A stretch of DNA of 64,000 nucleotides, from assembly GCF_052324685.1 (NCBI RefSeq), contig NC_135225.1, forward strand, positions 14,185,110-14,249,109, given 5' to 3'. The stretch's first letter is position 1, and every line of letters starts with the position of its first letter. Shown one piece after another: positions 41,229 through 56,011 of the stretch. Made by a program: the position numbers and the translations under genes. Source of the DNA: Brachyhypopomus gauderio. Taxonomy: Eukaryota; Chordata; Actinopteri; Gymnotiformes; Hypopomidae. The notes under the pieces were generated by a model that was not told the origin of the DNA, did no database searches, and worked only from the letters and a program-made list of their open reading frames with translations.

Positions 41229-41760
41229 GTGAGTTGCCTCGCCTCATCATTGTGGCTCGTCTCATATGCAGGTCTTCTTTCTCATCATTGTGGCTCGTCT
41301 CATATGCAGGTCTTCTTTCTCATCATTGTGGTTCGTCTCATATGCAGGTCTTCTTTCTCATCATTGTGGCTCGTCTCATATGCAGGTCTTCTTTCTCATC
41401 ATTGTGGTTCGTCTCATATGCAGGTCTTCTTTCTCATCATTGTGGCTCGTCTCATATGCAGGTCTTCTTTCTCATCATTGTGGCTCGTCTCATATGCAGG
41501 TCTTCTTTCTCATCATTGTGGCTTGTCTCGTGTGCAGGTCTTCTTTCTCATAATTGTGGCTTGTCTCGTGTGCAGGTCTCATTTCTCATCGTGGCTTGTC
41601 TCATGTGCAGGTCTCATTTCTCATCGTGGCTTGTCTCATGTGCAGGTCTCATTTCTCATCGTGGCTTGTCTCATGTGCAGGTCTCATTTCTCATGTTTAT
41701 GACATGTCTCAAGTGTAGAAGTCCTGTTCATTGTGGCTTGTCTCATGTACAGGTCTCCTT
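41229..41760. repeat. Minisatellite, 38-bp unit
   Basis: Units begin at 41245, 41283, 41321, 41359, 41397 and so on, with a strict 38-bp period, about nine copies. Three or four shortened units of about 33 bp follow, ending in diverged ones. Each unit contains gcaggtcttctttctcat or a variant. Because 38 is not a multiple of three, all three plus frames stay open over much of the array, giving long repetitive frames that I regard as spurious. Confidence 0.95.
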
Positions 41761-43435
41761 TATTCTTGCTGTTACTTGTCTCATGTTTAGCCCTCTCTTA
41801 TCTGTCCTCTCTTCTGTTAACTTTCTCCAAGCCTCCACTGTGCTCCCCTGCTCTAGACACATTGGTTTAGTCTTCACTGAGGTATATTAACACCTCTCAG
41901 GGGTCATAGTTTCAGATCCCGTCATTAAGATGCCTGCTGGTCTATTGAAGGTTAAATGGAGCCCTATACAGGAAATAATGAGTGATGCTGTTCATATACA
42001 GTAGTTATAGTCTGTAACAGCAACTTCCTTTCTCAGTGTTATTTGGAGGTCTTTCCCAGGTATCACTTATGGAAAGAGACAGAAAGCAATAATGGATTCT
42101 GCTGATGGATTCTCCTTTCTGCTGTAAAAAGAGTGTGTACTGAGTATTTGCTTTCTGTGCAGAATGTGTAGGTTAAATAAAGCGTCCAGTCCAGAGCCCT
42201 GCAGTGCAGTTTCAGTTCATACAGAGTGTTAATCCTGTTGGGGGGGGAGCACACACTGGTCAGCTGAGGTTGTACACAGTCCCCCCCTCCCCCTCCGGCT
42301 TTTGTTGAGAGCTGCGTCACATTGAACCAGGCCTGCAGAAGAATACAGGGGCTGAACAGAGAGGCCTGCCTCTGGCTTGGTGTCTTAAAGAGACCTGCGC
42401 TATTAAACACAACGCTCAGCTATGGCATGAAACCATGTAGTTCGAATGGTGAGGTGGGAAGGCGTGAGAGAGTGTGGCTTGGCTGTCTGGATACAGAGTC
42501 TCTTATCATAGGTGGAAGTACTGTGTGAACAGAAAGGTGATCAGGAACAAAGTGTGTATGTAGTATCTTATCATTACAAGTGATTTCATACAAAAATCTT
42601 GTTGGATTTGTCCATTTTGATGCCGATTGTACCAGATTGGCTTCTGTATGCAGCACTTTGGAGAGGAGATCATAAGGAAGTTTTGGCAACATGTAGACAC
42701 ATAATAAAGTAGTTATAAGGATTTTATAACTGTGCTCGACCTCTAAGCAGGCCCGAACACAGTACATAGTATATGTCATTTATTCCATGATGAACTTGGT
42801 TCAGTAACCCCTTATTTAACATGATATATTCTTGAAACTCTACACTGTAAGGCTATTGTGGTCATTAACCTACTATTATTGGGGCATCTTTGTGTGCGGT
42901 TCTGTGTATGTGGGTTTGTGTCTGCCCCAACAAGTGTGAATTCTTGTTTTTGCTTATTCATGTACCTATCTGCAACTTTGGGCGGTCTCCCTTAAACATA
43001 TGAGTGACGTCTCTTATGTACCTGTGTGATGGAGGGCTTTAGGACCCTGTACTGTTGCTCAGGCTCTCCTGCAGAAAGCAGCATAGACGCTACCGCAGTA
43101 GCATTGCTGTCCACATACCCACCAGCACCGGTCATACACACACACATATGCACTGTGCATCCTAACAGTCATGGTCCCACAGACAGCACTCACACACCCA
43201 AGCAGCTGAGCTAAGCAGAGATACGGGTCCACACTCATCTATCAGCCATTCACAACGACATCAGCTGAATCGCCTGCTCACCTCTGGGTCTTGCTGGTCA
43301 CTGGGCAGCATTGCTGGCTCTCTGCATGACCCGGTTCAGCAACACCGGATCAGGACTGGACAGCAAGTTTCATCCAGCCACTGTACAGGCAGAGAGAAGA
43401 GACAGAGGGATGTGCAATAAAGGACAAGGACGGTA
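41761..43435. other. Upstream region of dctn1, no gene recognised
   Basis: Mixed sequence. The last few hundred bases probably contain the dctn1 promoter and 5' UTR, with increasing GC towards 43555. Confidence 0.45.
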
Positions 43436-43498
43436 GGCAGAGAGAGGGGGAGATAGAGAGGGAGAGAGAGAGGAAGAGAGAGAGAGAGGGAGGTAGGG
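43436..43498. repeat. (GA)n purine tract in the dctn1 5' region
   Basis: GA/GGA repeats on the plus strand, ending about 57 bp before the dctn1 ATG, so they probably lie in the 5' UTR or core promoter. Confidence 0.85.
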
Positions 43499-43554
43499 AC
43501 CATATTGCCGTCTGGAGGTGGGTAGGGAATTGTCATCTGCGACGCCGAAGCAGC

Positions 43555-46500
43555 ATGTCTCAAATGAAAAGATATCCTTACAGCAGGGTGAGTGACAGAC
43601 TCTTTACTCTCTCACACACACGCGTACACATGTGTGTATCGACACTAACATGACCACGCCTCTCACATTCTTCTGTCCACACACACAAAATGGTGTAGAC
43701 TTGGATTTCATTAATGTCAGTAAATGCAGGGCATCCTTGGTTGTGCGAGTACATATAAAACAATAAGGGATGGTGTTGCAGGCTACATGCCTCATCTTTG
43801 TTTTTAATGAGAGAATTCAGTTGTAAACACTCGTTTAAGGGATTGCTGTCTATGTGGCTAAGTAGGTTGGTACAAAGAGTCTAGTGACTAAGTGCACTTT
43901 GCTGTTGAGTTGTCTGTGATGACTGGAAGCAGACTGGTGTGACACATGATAATGATGTCACCTAATGATATTACTGGGATCTGGAGCTAAATGATCAGTT
44001 GTTGAATTTATCATTCATTTAGAGCCCCAGGATGCCTGTGCATCTGTGTCTGTCTGCTTTTGTGCACTGTGTATCTTTACAGTGGCACAGTGACACGTTG
44101 CTCACAAAGTATATGAACTGATGGAAAGTATTGCTGTAAAAATGCAGTGGATTATCTGGGATTATTCATTAGTTTATTCACAGTATGGTCTGATCAGGCA
44201 TCCTGTATGACTATTCACTCTTTCCCTTTATCTCACTAACTGTTCAACCCTCTTCAGTTTTCAACCAAAATCTTCATCATAGCCTGCACTTGTATGCCCC
44301 AATATCAGCTCACCCCAGATATTAACATCCTGAACTCAAATCTTAACTCTCGGTTATCCCTTATCCCACAGCTAGTGGATTTCATCAACAGGAACATCTT
44401 AAAAATGCAGCACAAAGGATATTAAGTATTTGTAAACTTTGTTTCCAAATGCTTAGTCTTAGCGGTCTGATATTTTTCTCATCTAAAGTAGTTAATAGAC
44501 ATAAACTGCATTAAACAATTTAATGGACATTTAATGTCACAGTATGAGTGCTTGTGTGAAGTGTTAAAGGTTCATGTGTTTGTTTAGTTGTATGTGTATG
44601 TTTATTTATTCCTATTATTCTTTGTTCCCTAGAGCTCTTCTGTAGGATTGTAGATGCTCATGTCACTTCCTCCCAGTGCAACACACACACAGATCAAGGC
44701 CACAAGACTTATAAGGGACACACTCCTTATTCGTTTTAGCTTTGGACCCACTTACCTGTGCTGCAAAACTAAAACCTTCCTTCCTTCTAACACTCTAGCA
44801 TTCACAACAATCACACACATCTCAAACAAGACTTAAGTACTATCTGCAGTTAAAGCATTTGCTTAGTCATTAAATCTATCTCTTTTTACTCTTTAGCGCT
44901 CTCTTTATTTTTGCTGAGTCATTGTAACTTATTGATCTTTTTTAAATTCATTTATGTAATTTAGCTTCTAAATTTGCATAAAAGTCAGTAAAAAGGTCAT
45001 AAAGCTCAGTCATTTTAGTTTGGAGTCAAATTCACAGGTCATGCTACTGACAGAAATCAATAAGGTATGGAAATCTCAAATGACCACTGTGTTTATGTAC
45101 AATGGGGGGTCGTTGAAAATGTGGTTGGTGCTTGAAGAACAAGGCTTATTTTGGAATATCCCATATGAGTTTTGGTCAGAGAGGGATGACAAAGCACAAA
45201 TCTGACTCTGTCTCTCTTTCTCTCTCTGTCTGAATATGTTCTGTAAAACCAGGTACTGAGCTGTGATTTGCTCAGTTTGAGTCATATTCTGATTCAAAAC
45301 ATCTGAATCATGAGTTCTGATCATGCTGGTTAACATGTTCCATACTTCCCTTCTCCTCTCAGTTAAAGCAGTGTTGTTGTGTTGCCCAGCAGAGATTCTC
45401 CTAATGTGCCATTGAACAGATGCTGCTAATCATATTTTTATTCAGTGCTGCTTCACATTCCATGAGTTGTCTGACTGGTAGTTGACATATAACAAAACAG
45501 TGGCCTCAGAAATGAGGATTTTTTCTAGGCGAGGCAATTTGGTGTGTCAATTACTTATTTAATTTTACTATGTTATATATATATATCAAATATATGTTCT
45601 GCAACACTAAAAACACAATGGAAAGGTGCAGTGATTTTATTGCCTGGTGGCATAAGCCGTTCAGATTACTGAACTCTCAAACCTTTGCTTGGCTGCCTAG
45701 CACTATGGGACATAAAGGTGTATAAGGAAAGTCCACTGGTCAAAAGACCAGTTCAGTTTGGCATGGCTGATCATAATGATTGTATGAAGTCACAGTATGG
45801 TATTTTTAGGCGGGAAGATAGCTGTGATAAATATGTGACATACCCAATGAACAAAACCATATATTAGGGCAGGAAAGTGTCCTCAACCTTGCATATAATT
45901 TTTCACAAGGAGACAAACATTGACCTGCTTTTCCAATATTTTCCAGTAACCGTAATGTCTTTTATACATAGTTTATAGGGCTTCCCATTTCTCTGTCTCT
46001 GTCTCTCTCTCTGTCTCTCTCTCAGACCACGAGCAGTGGCAGCAGCAGGATGAGTTCAGATGGGGGAGGACGCCCAGTGAAGGTGGGATCTCTGGTGGAG
46101 GTCATTGGTAAGGGTCATCGGGGTACGGTGGCCTACATAGGCACAACACTCTTTGCTTCTGGGAAATGGGTTGGGGTCATCCTGGAGGAGCCCAAAGGCA
46201 AGAATGATGGTACAGTGCAAGGCAAGCGCTACTTCACCTGCATGGAGAACCACGGCATATTTGTACGCCAGTCACAGGTAAACATCACTTATGCTGTATG
46301 CCAAGCCAGGGCTTTTGCTGGAATTTTAAATAAGCCAAAATCTAGAAAGATATAGTGAAGTAAGCATGAGTTTACAGGCCTACAGTTGTTAGAACCAGAC
46401 TTTCCTTATTCTTTCTCTATTTCTCTCTTGTACACTCCACCTCCACCCAAATGTAGATCCAGTTGGTGGATGATGGGACAGAAACAACGTCACCTGACAC

Positions 46501-49500
46501 ACCTGACGCTGCAACATCTAAAGTTCTTAAACGAGGTTCGTTTACCTACAATATTTGCATGTGGAATTACGTTCATATGTGTTAATACTTGCAGGTATGG
46601 TGTACATTCATCACAGTCTTGGTCTGTTGTATTTTACTTCTATCATTTTCATAGAATTTAACCTAGTCTTTGAATATTGTCTTCTTCACAGAGATTCTGG
46701 AAGCTCCCAAGGCAAATAAAATGGTGAGTGTAAGGTATTGGTGTATTTATTTAAATGTTTGGGTATTTCTGCTCCATTCCTCTGAATAAATAGATTATTT
46801 CCATGATCTCTTGACTTAAAAACATGAATTCCATCAATGTTCCAACATTTCTACATTAATTTCTCAAGTAAGCAGGTAATTGTTTGAAGAGTTGTGCACC
46901 ATTCTAGAGAAATGTACCGATCACAGTGGCACTTGCATAACAATCTGACAATGGCATCTTCATCACATCTGACATAAGCATATATAAACATTTACAATAG
47001 TTTACTCTAACAAACATTGGCTATCATAAAAGCTGCTTTTGTCAACTTTGATGTCAAGTTGACATAACAGATATTAAGTAGAAATGATATCACATTGGAA
47101 CTAATTATGCAACTCAGTGTTGTTGATATGTAAGGGTATTTTGTAGCTCAGTGTTTTTTGCAATGTCAGGGTTTTTTACGGTTCAGTGTTTTTTTGTATG
47201 TCAGGGTATTCTTGATGGGATACAGCTTGCCAATTGAGGCTGCTAGTAAAACTGTGAGCAAAAAATGCTTTGTAGTATCCCATTTAGTATCTCATAGTCT
47301 TATTGATTACATGAAAAACTCCTGTGTAACAGATGTTTTAGGTATGCTTTTTAAAGTGACAGTTTTTACCCTCTAATGATTTCTGTGTATTTTATTTTAC
47401 CATAAACACAAACTTAAAAGATGAGCAAGAATCTAAAGTGTAAAATAATGTATTTTATTATGTGTGCATGTTTAAAGATCTGTATAACACAAAATCTGTT
47501 GAACCTTTTCATTAATGTAAGAATACACTAGGGGAACTAAAGTTGCAAGTGGTCTTAGCTAACAGATTGGCAAATTAGCTCCATTCGGTTGTTTACAAGA
47601 ATATTATGCAATGTCATGGCATCTTAATTACAGGTTCATTGTCTCTATTCCTTAAGAAAAGTGAGTTAAATTTGGCTGTGTATATGATGTTTTGAATCTT
47701 TATGCAATGCCTTGGCACTAATGACACAGTTACATATATTTTGTGTAGCCCATAATGGAGATCTATTATGTCCATTTTCAATATTTATAATTGATGAGTG
47801 TAAATGAACAAAAGAGGCTCAATTATATAAACTCATCTTCAAATAGAAGCCCAGAAGTGCTACGTATAAACTATGCTCTGTTAGCTATTGTAAAAATGAT
47901 ACAATTTACAATTATGTCCATTGGGGGAGGGGCTTGCTTACTTGTTCTGATTGGTCAACTGCCAGAGCGGTCCTGCCCCTTCACGTTCTGCCCCATCTTG
48001 CTGTTTGAAATGGCAGAAATCATTACAGTATCTGGTGGGTTACAAGGTTTTCACAGTCCTGTAATTGGTCACTCTGGACATCTTTAAACAGTGTGGATGC
48101 ATACATAGATATTTATGCATCATAGATATTTATATTTATGGCATTTAGCAGACGCTTTTATCCAGAGCGACTTAGAAAATGCTTTGCTATCTGTTCACCA
48201 AATGCATCCTAAGTAGTACCATACATTCACCTTTGAATCCTTGACTACTACTAAGCTACAGGAATAAATGCCAACATCTAGAATTGCAAATAAACATAGG
48301 CTCAATATCTCGAAAACTAATTAAAAAACTAATTACAAACTAATTTAAAAAAACGATACCTAGAAGAAGTGCAAATAAACATAGGTACTATACCATACAT
48401 TGTAAGGTATAAGGACAACAAGTGCTATCTGTAGTGTTAGTGGACATTTTAAGTACTCAACAAACTGGTGAGTCTTCAGTCTACGTTTGAAGAATGCAAT
48501 GGGCTCTGCAGTCTGAACAGCCAGTGGAAGATCGTTTGTCTTCCATGTGAATTTAAGCATGGCATTTCAAGCAGAGCCATACTTGAGCGGAGTGCTCAAC
48601 ATACGGTTCGGGCTTTTGAAGCTAAACTGATTTGGGTCATGGAGTTGGTTCTAGGCGAGGAAAAGAGATAACTGACCATTGCTTATTTTGGAGCTGTCAA
48701 GTGTTGCCTTCTTCAAGATTGGTACCACCCTGGTTGTCTTGAACATAGTAGGTACATGTTCCAAAACTAAGGAGTTGTTGATGATGGTTGAAATAAATGG
48801 AAGAAGATCTCTTGAAATTTTGTGGAACAGAGTGGAAGGAATTGGATCCAGTGGATATGTAGTAGGACTGCTGGAAGTCAGGACTTGTATCTTGTCTGAG
48901 GAGAGAGAAGAGAAAGAAGCCTCGGAGTTGGGTGTTGGGTTAGAAATACTGGTAGGAAGAGTGGGGACACTGGAAAAACTCAAATTTTTCTCTATAATAG
49001 GCCGACTTTGCCAGTGTTACTTCTAATGAGAACTTTGAAAGGAGAGACTGATATGAGCTGAGGACTGAATCCAGATGACTTTTCTTCTATTGCCTTTCTG
49101 CAGTTCTTAGTTCTCTCCTGTGGCAGCACAGCACTTCTGTTAGCCAGAGGGTGGACAAGACAGATCCCGTAGGTATGTGGAAGAGAGGGCATAGAAGATT
49201 AAATGACAAAGAGACCGCAGAGAGGAAAGTTTTTTCTCTTTGTCGGAGTGATGGAACACAGATTGTGATGAAAGGAGGAAGAATGTCTGGAGGAAGTATG
49301 AGTGGAAGTGGAAGAGAGAGAAAGACAAAGATATGTCTGATTTTATGTCAGATGTTCTAGTGTAATGACCAGATCCAGAACGTTGCCTTTTCTGTGAGTC
49401 AGAGGAGACTGGTTGATGGTGAGGTCTGAGGAGAACAAGAGGGTTTGCCTCAATGATGAGGATGGTGTCAAGCTCATTAATGAAAGTGAAATGCAACTGT

Positions 49501-52289
49501 CGAGACAACAGTAAACCTGTGCTACAAATGCTGCCAAGATGCTGTGGAGAATTGAGTGCATTGAGTCATGTGTGGCTCTAAAAACAATCACATAGTGTTA
49601 CACATTGTAAACTTTAAACTGTGTTTAAGAACAGCTAAATACAAATGAGCAACATTGTTGATAATTATGCATCTTAAAATTCAACCTTATATACAGGGCT
49701 CTCAAGTTTTGGATTCATGTCAGAGTGTGAGAGTTGTTGACGGGGGGGGGGGGGGTGGCGAACGTTAATTGTTGAGCAGGGGGGGGGGGGGGGGGGTGAA
49801 CGTGAGTTGTTGAGCGGGGAGGGGGGTTGGCGAACGTAAGTTGTTGAACGGGGTGGGGGTTTGTATATCGCGATCGATCGCCAGTGGAGGGCGACATAGA
49901 TATGGATCGGAGGTAAATAAACTAGATTTTTTTTTCTCGCCGTGTGAAATCGGAAGTGTGGCGTGTGAAGATGGTCAAATGCGTGTCTCACACGCTCAAT
50001 GCGTGAGACTTGAGAGCCCTGCTTATATAGCTAAGCTATAGCTAACAAGGGTAATGCTAGCAGTTACTTGTGATGCTAAAATGCTAACACCAAATACAAA
50101 TAAAGTTAAATCCAAACAAAGTATACATTGATTGTGCCCTAGTATACTGAAAACTAAAGTTAATAATTCCATCCTAGATAAACTTACTCTTGGGTCACAC
50201 TCACTGACTGCATATGGTTTAGAACCTGATAGCTGGCTACATACTGTAGCAGGGTCAAAATAGTCAGATATGTAATTAATCCCTTTACTAATCTCCCTGA
50301 ACAATAACCAAAAATATTCAAAACAGGTATTAGGTGGCTGTTGGAGCATGATTACGTTAATTCACATAGGGTGTAGTAATTCTGTTATTACTGCAAGACC
50401 CTTTTTTGAAGGACTGTATTAAATCAAAAGTTTAAATGTTTTAACACATACATACAATATCTATGTATATTACCTTTTGTTACTTGAATTAGTTATTAAA
50501 GAAACGTAATCCCCACTGTGGATTAAAGGCACTTCTGTTTCAAGCGTGCATGCTGTCATCTTTGTTTATAAACAATATATATATCAGGGGTCACCAACCT
50601 TTTTGAAACTGGGAGCGACTTCTTGGAGACCAATTCAGGGTTCCCACACCTTGGTTAACATAAAATTCAAGGACCTTTCAATGACTTTCCAGGACCAACT
50701 TCCTCAAATTCAAGGACTGCACCTGCCAGCATTTACCTACTCTTACCCCTGAATATGTTATCAAAAAACGATGTTAATACAACGCAAATTCAAAAGACTG
50801 AATGTCATTTCAAGCCATGCATCCTGAAATTTTCTGTGCATGACTGGCAATTTAGCAATGCACATCTGAGATGACGACATTCACATAAAATGGCTATAGT
50901 TGTTGAAGGATCAACAACTACCTACAGGAAACACTTGCTTTCGGTGCTGAACAAACAAACAAATTTCTCTACAGGAGAATGACCAAACTTTGCCAAGTAA
51001 AAGTCAGCATAGGCCCTGTAGAATCAATGTAATTTTAAATGAACTTGTGCTGGCAAAATAATGACACGTTGACAGTAGACAAATAATAATAATAATAACA
51101 ATAATACACATATGCATATACACATACAGTACATACATAAAACAGAGGAGCAAAGCCATATAATGAGATTAGAACTAGATTTCTAGAGAAATCTGGCGTG
51201 AGATGATTCTAGCATAGTTTTTAAATCTACTTAATAAAGAATAATATTCATTCATAAAGAGAACAGCCTTTTAACCACTCCACTTATGGTAGTGAATTTA
51301 TGGAATCAGAGAAATTCGAACTGAAGTATAATGGTATCAAAAGAAAGAAGTTTGAGATTAATCCAGTTTCTAGTGTCCATGCAAAAACTTTGTAAAGATT
51401 GAGATGGAAAAACAAATGCTCCTGGGATTCATCTTCTGACTTAAAAAAGGTCCATTAATCCACATCAAGTTTAACTCTTCTTTCAAGAAACATGGCTACA
51501 GGATATATCTTATTTATTATTTTGAAATGAGTCTCTTTTACTTTAGAAGACATGAGCCATTTGACAAGCCTTTGTGGTTTTATAATTTGTATTAGGATGT
51601 TTCTTGAAAGAATATCTATTATATCTTTTGTCTCATACCATCAGTGATAATCTTGTTATTACACTTGAACTCAACAGTCATTCACTTTTAACATGGGCAT
51701 CGAAACAGTCAACTCTGAATATAAAATGTTAAAGGAATCACTTTGCAGACTTTCTTTAAATCTTTATAACAACTCATATCAGATCATATTTTTTCAACAA
51801 AGGATGAGAAATTTAAAACATCATGGCAATCTTTTTCATAGCAATCTTTTGTAAATATTGACTTCCTTACCAACTGTGCCATATTATTCTGTGACCGCGG
51901 TCTTCATCCATGTGAAATTTCAAACCCTCTAAAATATTCAAGGACCGTCAAGGACGGCTGTCTTTTATGCCTGTTTTCAAAAACTTTCCAGGGCCTTGAA
52001 CTTATTTTTTCAGATTCACAAACTTTCAAGGATTTCAAGGACCCGTGGGAACCCTGCAATTATTGCGGAGGGCTACCAGATGAATTCGCATCATCTGGTG
52101 GTGATGTGCGTGTGCGAGTGTCAATTGCTAAGCAGGAAGACCGCTAGCAACCGCGGACAATCTATAATAGTAGCAAAAACATAAACGATGCAGCGCTTTG
52201 GTGCATGGCACTATAGTGAGCTATTTTTAAAACAAGCCCGCAGGCGACTCGTGACGTCCTCGCGGGCGCGGGCACCACGTTGGTGACCC

Positions 52290-52386
<97 letters not shown>

Positions 52387-55300
52387 ATAAATAAAAAGTT
52401 TATTCTTATAAAGTATCAGGCACCTAAGATATGTAGCTTCTTTGTGTAAAATTATCTCATGTGTACATGCACAAAAAACTGAACACTAAAAAAAGGATAA
52501 GCATAATAGATTCTCTTTAAAATAAATTGACTCAGCTAGCAACACATTTTTAACTGTGACAAAAACACAAGGGTTGTTGGAAACATATCTAGCTAGCCAG
52601 CTATCAAACAGGAATCATTGCCAGTTAGACTAGGCAGGTATGGACTAAGAACAATGCTAACGGTTGTCTTCTTGTTAATGTTATCAAAGTTAGCCAGTTA
52701 GCTATAATCCTACAAACTAGTAAGCTAGCTAGCTCAATGCTAACTTGTGAGCTAAGCAACCTAATTTGTTTTACGGAACAAACGTTTAATTTTGCATTGC
52801 TTAGTTGTGGTGATTTGCATTGTTTTTGTTATTCATTACTAATGAGTATCTGGTAAAATATTGGCCATAACACATACATTAAATAACATACATTTAATGC
52901 TGCACATAGAGAAAATCTAGAACGATCTATCTTGACAGATTGATTTATCTTGATCTATCTTGACATGTGCATGCTAAATATATTCTACATACCACATAAT
53001 TTATCTACGTACCATCATAATGTATTTTTTTGTTGTTTTTACTGGCGGTTACTGATGCTAGCAAACCGTTCTTCAAACCCAACATCAAAAACTTAACAAA
53101 AATACTTATTAAAAATATTTTTCATGTATTTCTTGACTGTACATCAGGTACTACTGAACATTTTTTGGTCATTCCTTCTGTCACCAGCTAACCTATGTCA
53201 ACTAACTACATTCACAAGAATCCTCCAGCTCAAACTCAATTTGCTGAATATCTAGTATTACATGTTTCTTGTTTGTTCCTAATTTGTATGTCTATAAATT
53301 CCTGGTAGTGTTTGTAAAGTATCGTTCTAGTACTTCTAGTGATTCTAAGATTGTCTTGAATATCAACATCGGTTTTTGTTACCTGCTTTTTGCCTGTTGG
53401 TTTAATCTGTCTTTTTTACCTGTTTAATATGTCTTTTTGTCTGTTTGTTTAATCCACATATTTTTGTCTGTTTGTTTAATCTGTGTCTTTTGGACAAAAG
53501 TGTCAAAAGTATTCACATTCATTACTCAGGTAGAAGTATAAATACTAGAGTTCAAAAACACTTCTGTAGAAGTTGAAGTATCAACTCAAGCTTTTGACTC
53601 AAGTGTAAAAGTTCTGGTTTCAAAACTACTTAAAGTATAAAGTAAAAGTAATGTAAGGAAATGTCATTATGGACAAAAAGCTTCAGATTCAGAGGGCCTA
53701 TAGGGCACTACCCCACCTCCCCAAAAAAAAGAAATTCTAAAAGCCACAATGGCTAATGTTATTTAAAATGTTAATGTTGAACATTTTTGGATGCACTAGG
53801 CTACCTGTTTAAGCTACATGCCCACTAGAAACGAATGCATTTTTTGTACAATAGAAATACAAACCAAATTGTTGTCACGGTGGTGAGAGAGGGGCAGTGA
53901 AGGAGTGGTAAACGACACAAAACAACAAATACACAAATGACAAGACAAATAACAATTCAAAACCCTACATTGGAGGGCTATTGATATACAGTACATGGGT
54001 TGGCTGGTCTTCCTGGCTACCAACCTCCTCACTGGTGTTTAATTCAGACATTTCGCTCGAGTTCTTGAGTCTCTGCCATGAAAATCTGCATACTAAGCTA
54101 CGCATGTCTGCTTTGTCATTGCTGGCGTGACATGTACAATGGATCACACACAAACTAACAGGGTGTCAGAATGGTATATGTCTAATCTCAACCCACGACA
54201 TTTAAATCCACTCTATACGGATTTATCTGGATAGTGTTTTGTTGAAAGATTGAAAACAAACCGAAATGAATTAGGAGTAACGAGGGTATTTCTATTGCAT
54301 CAAAATGTCAGAAGTAAAAAGTTGACCGAAAAGGTAAGGAAGTATTTGTACTTCGTTACTTGACACCTCTACTTTTGGACCATTTGTTTGGTCAGTCAGC
54401 ATGTTCATTTGGCCTCATCATCTACATGGTCACATAAACAAAAGCAATGTCACATATTTGTATTTCCCCAGTTACTTGACATCAAAGTTGACAACAAAGC
54501 AGCTTTTATGACATTTATTTTAAATGTTTGTCAGTTTTATAGGTTAGGGCTTATTAGGGTTCATGTAGCCTTCAAGACATCCATTGAGTTACTTTTTCTT
54601 AAGAGTCTGCATGCAGGTCAGAAAGGCACTTGTAAGGGATTGTAAGGATAAAAGAAAAAAAATGAAAACCCATTTTTACATTACCACTACATTACCATAC
54701 ATTTAGAAACTTAGTAGTCATGTAGTAGTGATGTGTGTTTTCAAGAAAGCAGCTATATTTCCTCAAGGACTGTTTTTCTTTGTGCATGGTTTTATTTACT
54801 TCCCAAGAAGTGAATTACACTGAGCTTTTGAAAAGAGGAATTCCCATTTTAATAAGGCACCTGGATGATGGAATGCATTGGCAGTCCTTATGTGCCATAT
54901 TTTGTCAATTGTGATTTTTACACCCCAATCGAAATTTGTCCTCCGCTTTTAACCCATCTGTGCAGTCAGAACACACACACACACACACACTAGTGATTAC
55001 TAGGGGGCTGTGGATCACACGTGCCCAGAGCGGTGGGCAGCCCTAGCCCGGCGCCCGGGGAGCAGTTAGGGTTAGGTGCCTTTAGTTTATGTATGAAGGT
55101 ATAACAAGATGCTACTTAACAGCAAGGTCATGAGTTCTTTTCCCAGGCTCCATACAAACTGTCATAATAATAAACATGTTACTCATTCTTCATGTGAGCT
55201 GTAAAAGTAAATACTGTACAGTACTGTAAAAGTAAAATGATTCCTTTTATGTCCAGCAGAGGGAGATATTGTTGAAAACTATGTGCCTGTTCTTCACTGC

Positions 55301-55974
55301 TCAGTGACATCTTGTCATTCTCCTTTTGTCCCTTTGAAACAAAGAAAAAAAGTTTTGTTAAAATGTTTCTGTTCAAATGCACCATATTACTAATGCTATG
55401 CAATAATTGAAACTGTAATTATGTATTAAAGGTTTTTACTGGCCTCTACTTACTGACCTCGTCTAAACATACCAGGCACACACATACAAGAACTCACTGT
55501 TTATATGACTCTCCTTTACACACTGCCTATCTGTGGCCATCCTGTGCTGCATTTGAACACTTTTTAATCTTTAGCACTTGGGAGAGAGCAGGGTGTGTGT
55601 ATGGGTGTGCTATCTCTGCCATCACTCTTGTTGACCTATCACTTCTCCCTCCTTCCCCTGAGCGTGCAGCGAGGAGTCAAACCCAAAAAGGTGTTGCATG
55701 TTTCTCTGACCTGTGTAACTGTAGAACGTATCACTCTGAATGGCTGTACTGCATGCCATTGGCCCTGTCATTAACATGTGTGGTGACTACATGAATGTAT
55801 GTGTGTCTCAGTCAGCTTTTGTGTTTGCATCATGGATTCCCATTTCATGTCAGTCTGTTTTTGTTTGTTAGTAACCACAGCCTGGCTGGCTCAGGGTCTG
55901 AGTCCCATAATTGGATGCTTAGGTGTATAATCAATTAGCATGCATATGTGCATGTTTCCCTATGTGGAGAGAGA

Positions 55975-56011
<37 letters not shown>

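Noticed and set aside
41229-41700. Possible CRISPR-like array
   Set aside because: Direct tandem repeats without spacers in a vertebrate genome; a minisatellite, not a CRISPR array.
41108-41890. 260-codon frame of repeated peptide
   Set aside because: Produced by the stop-free 38-bp minisatellite, and other frames are equally open. Not treated as a gene.
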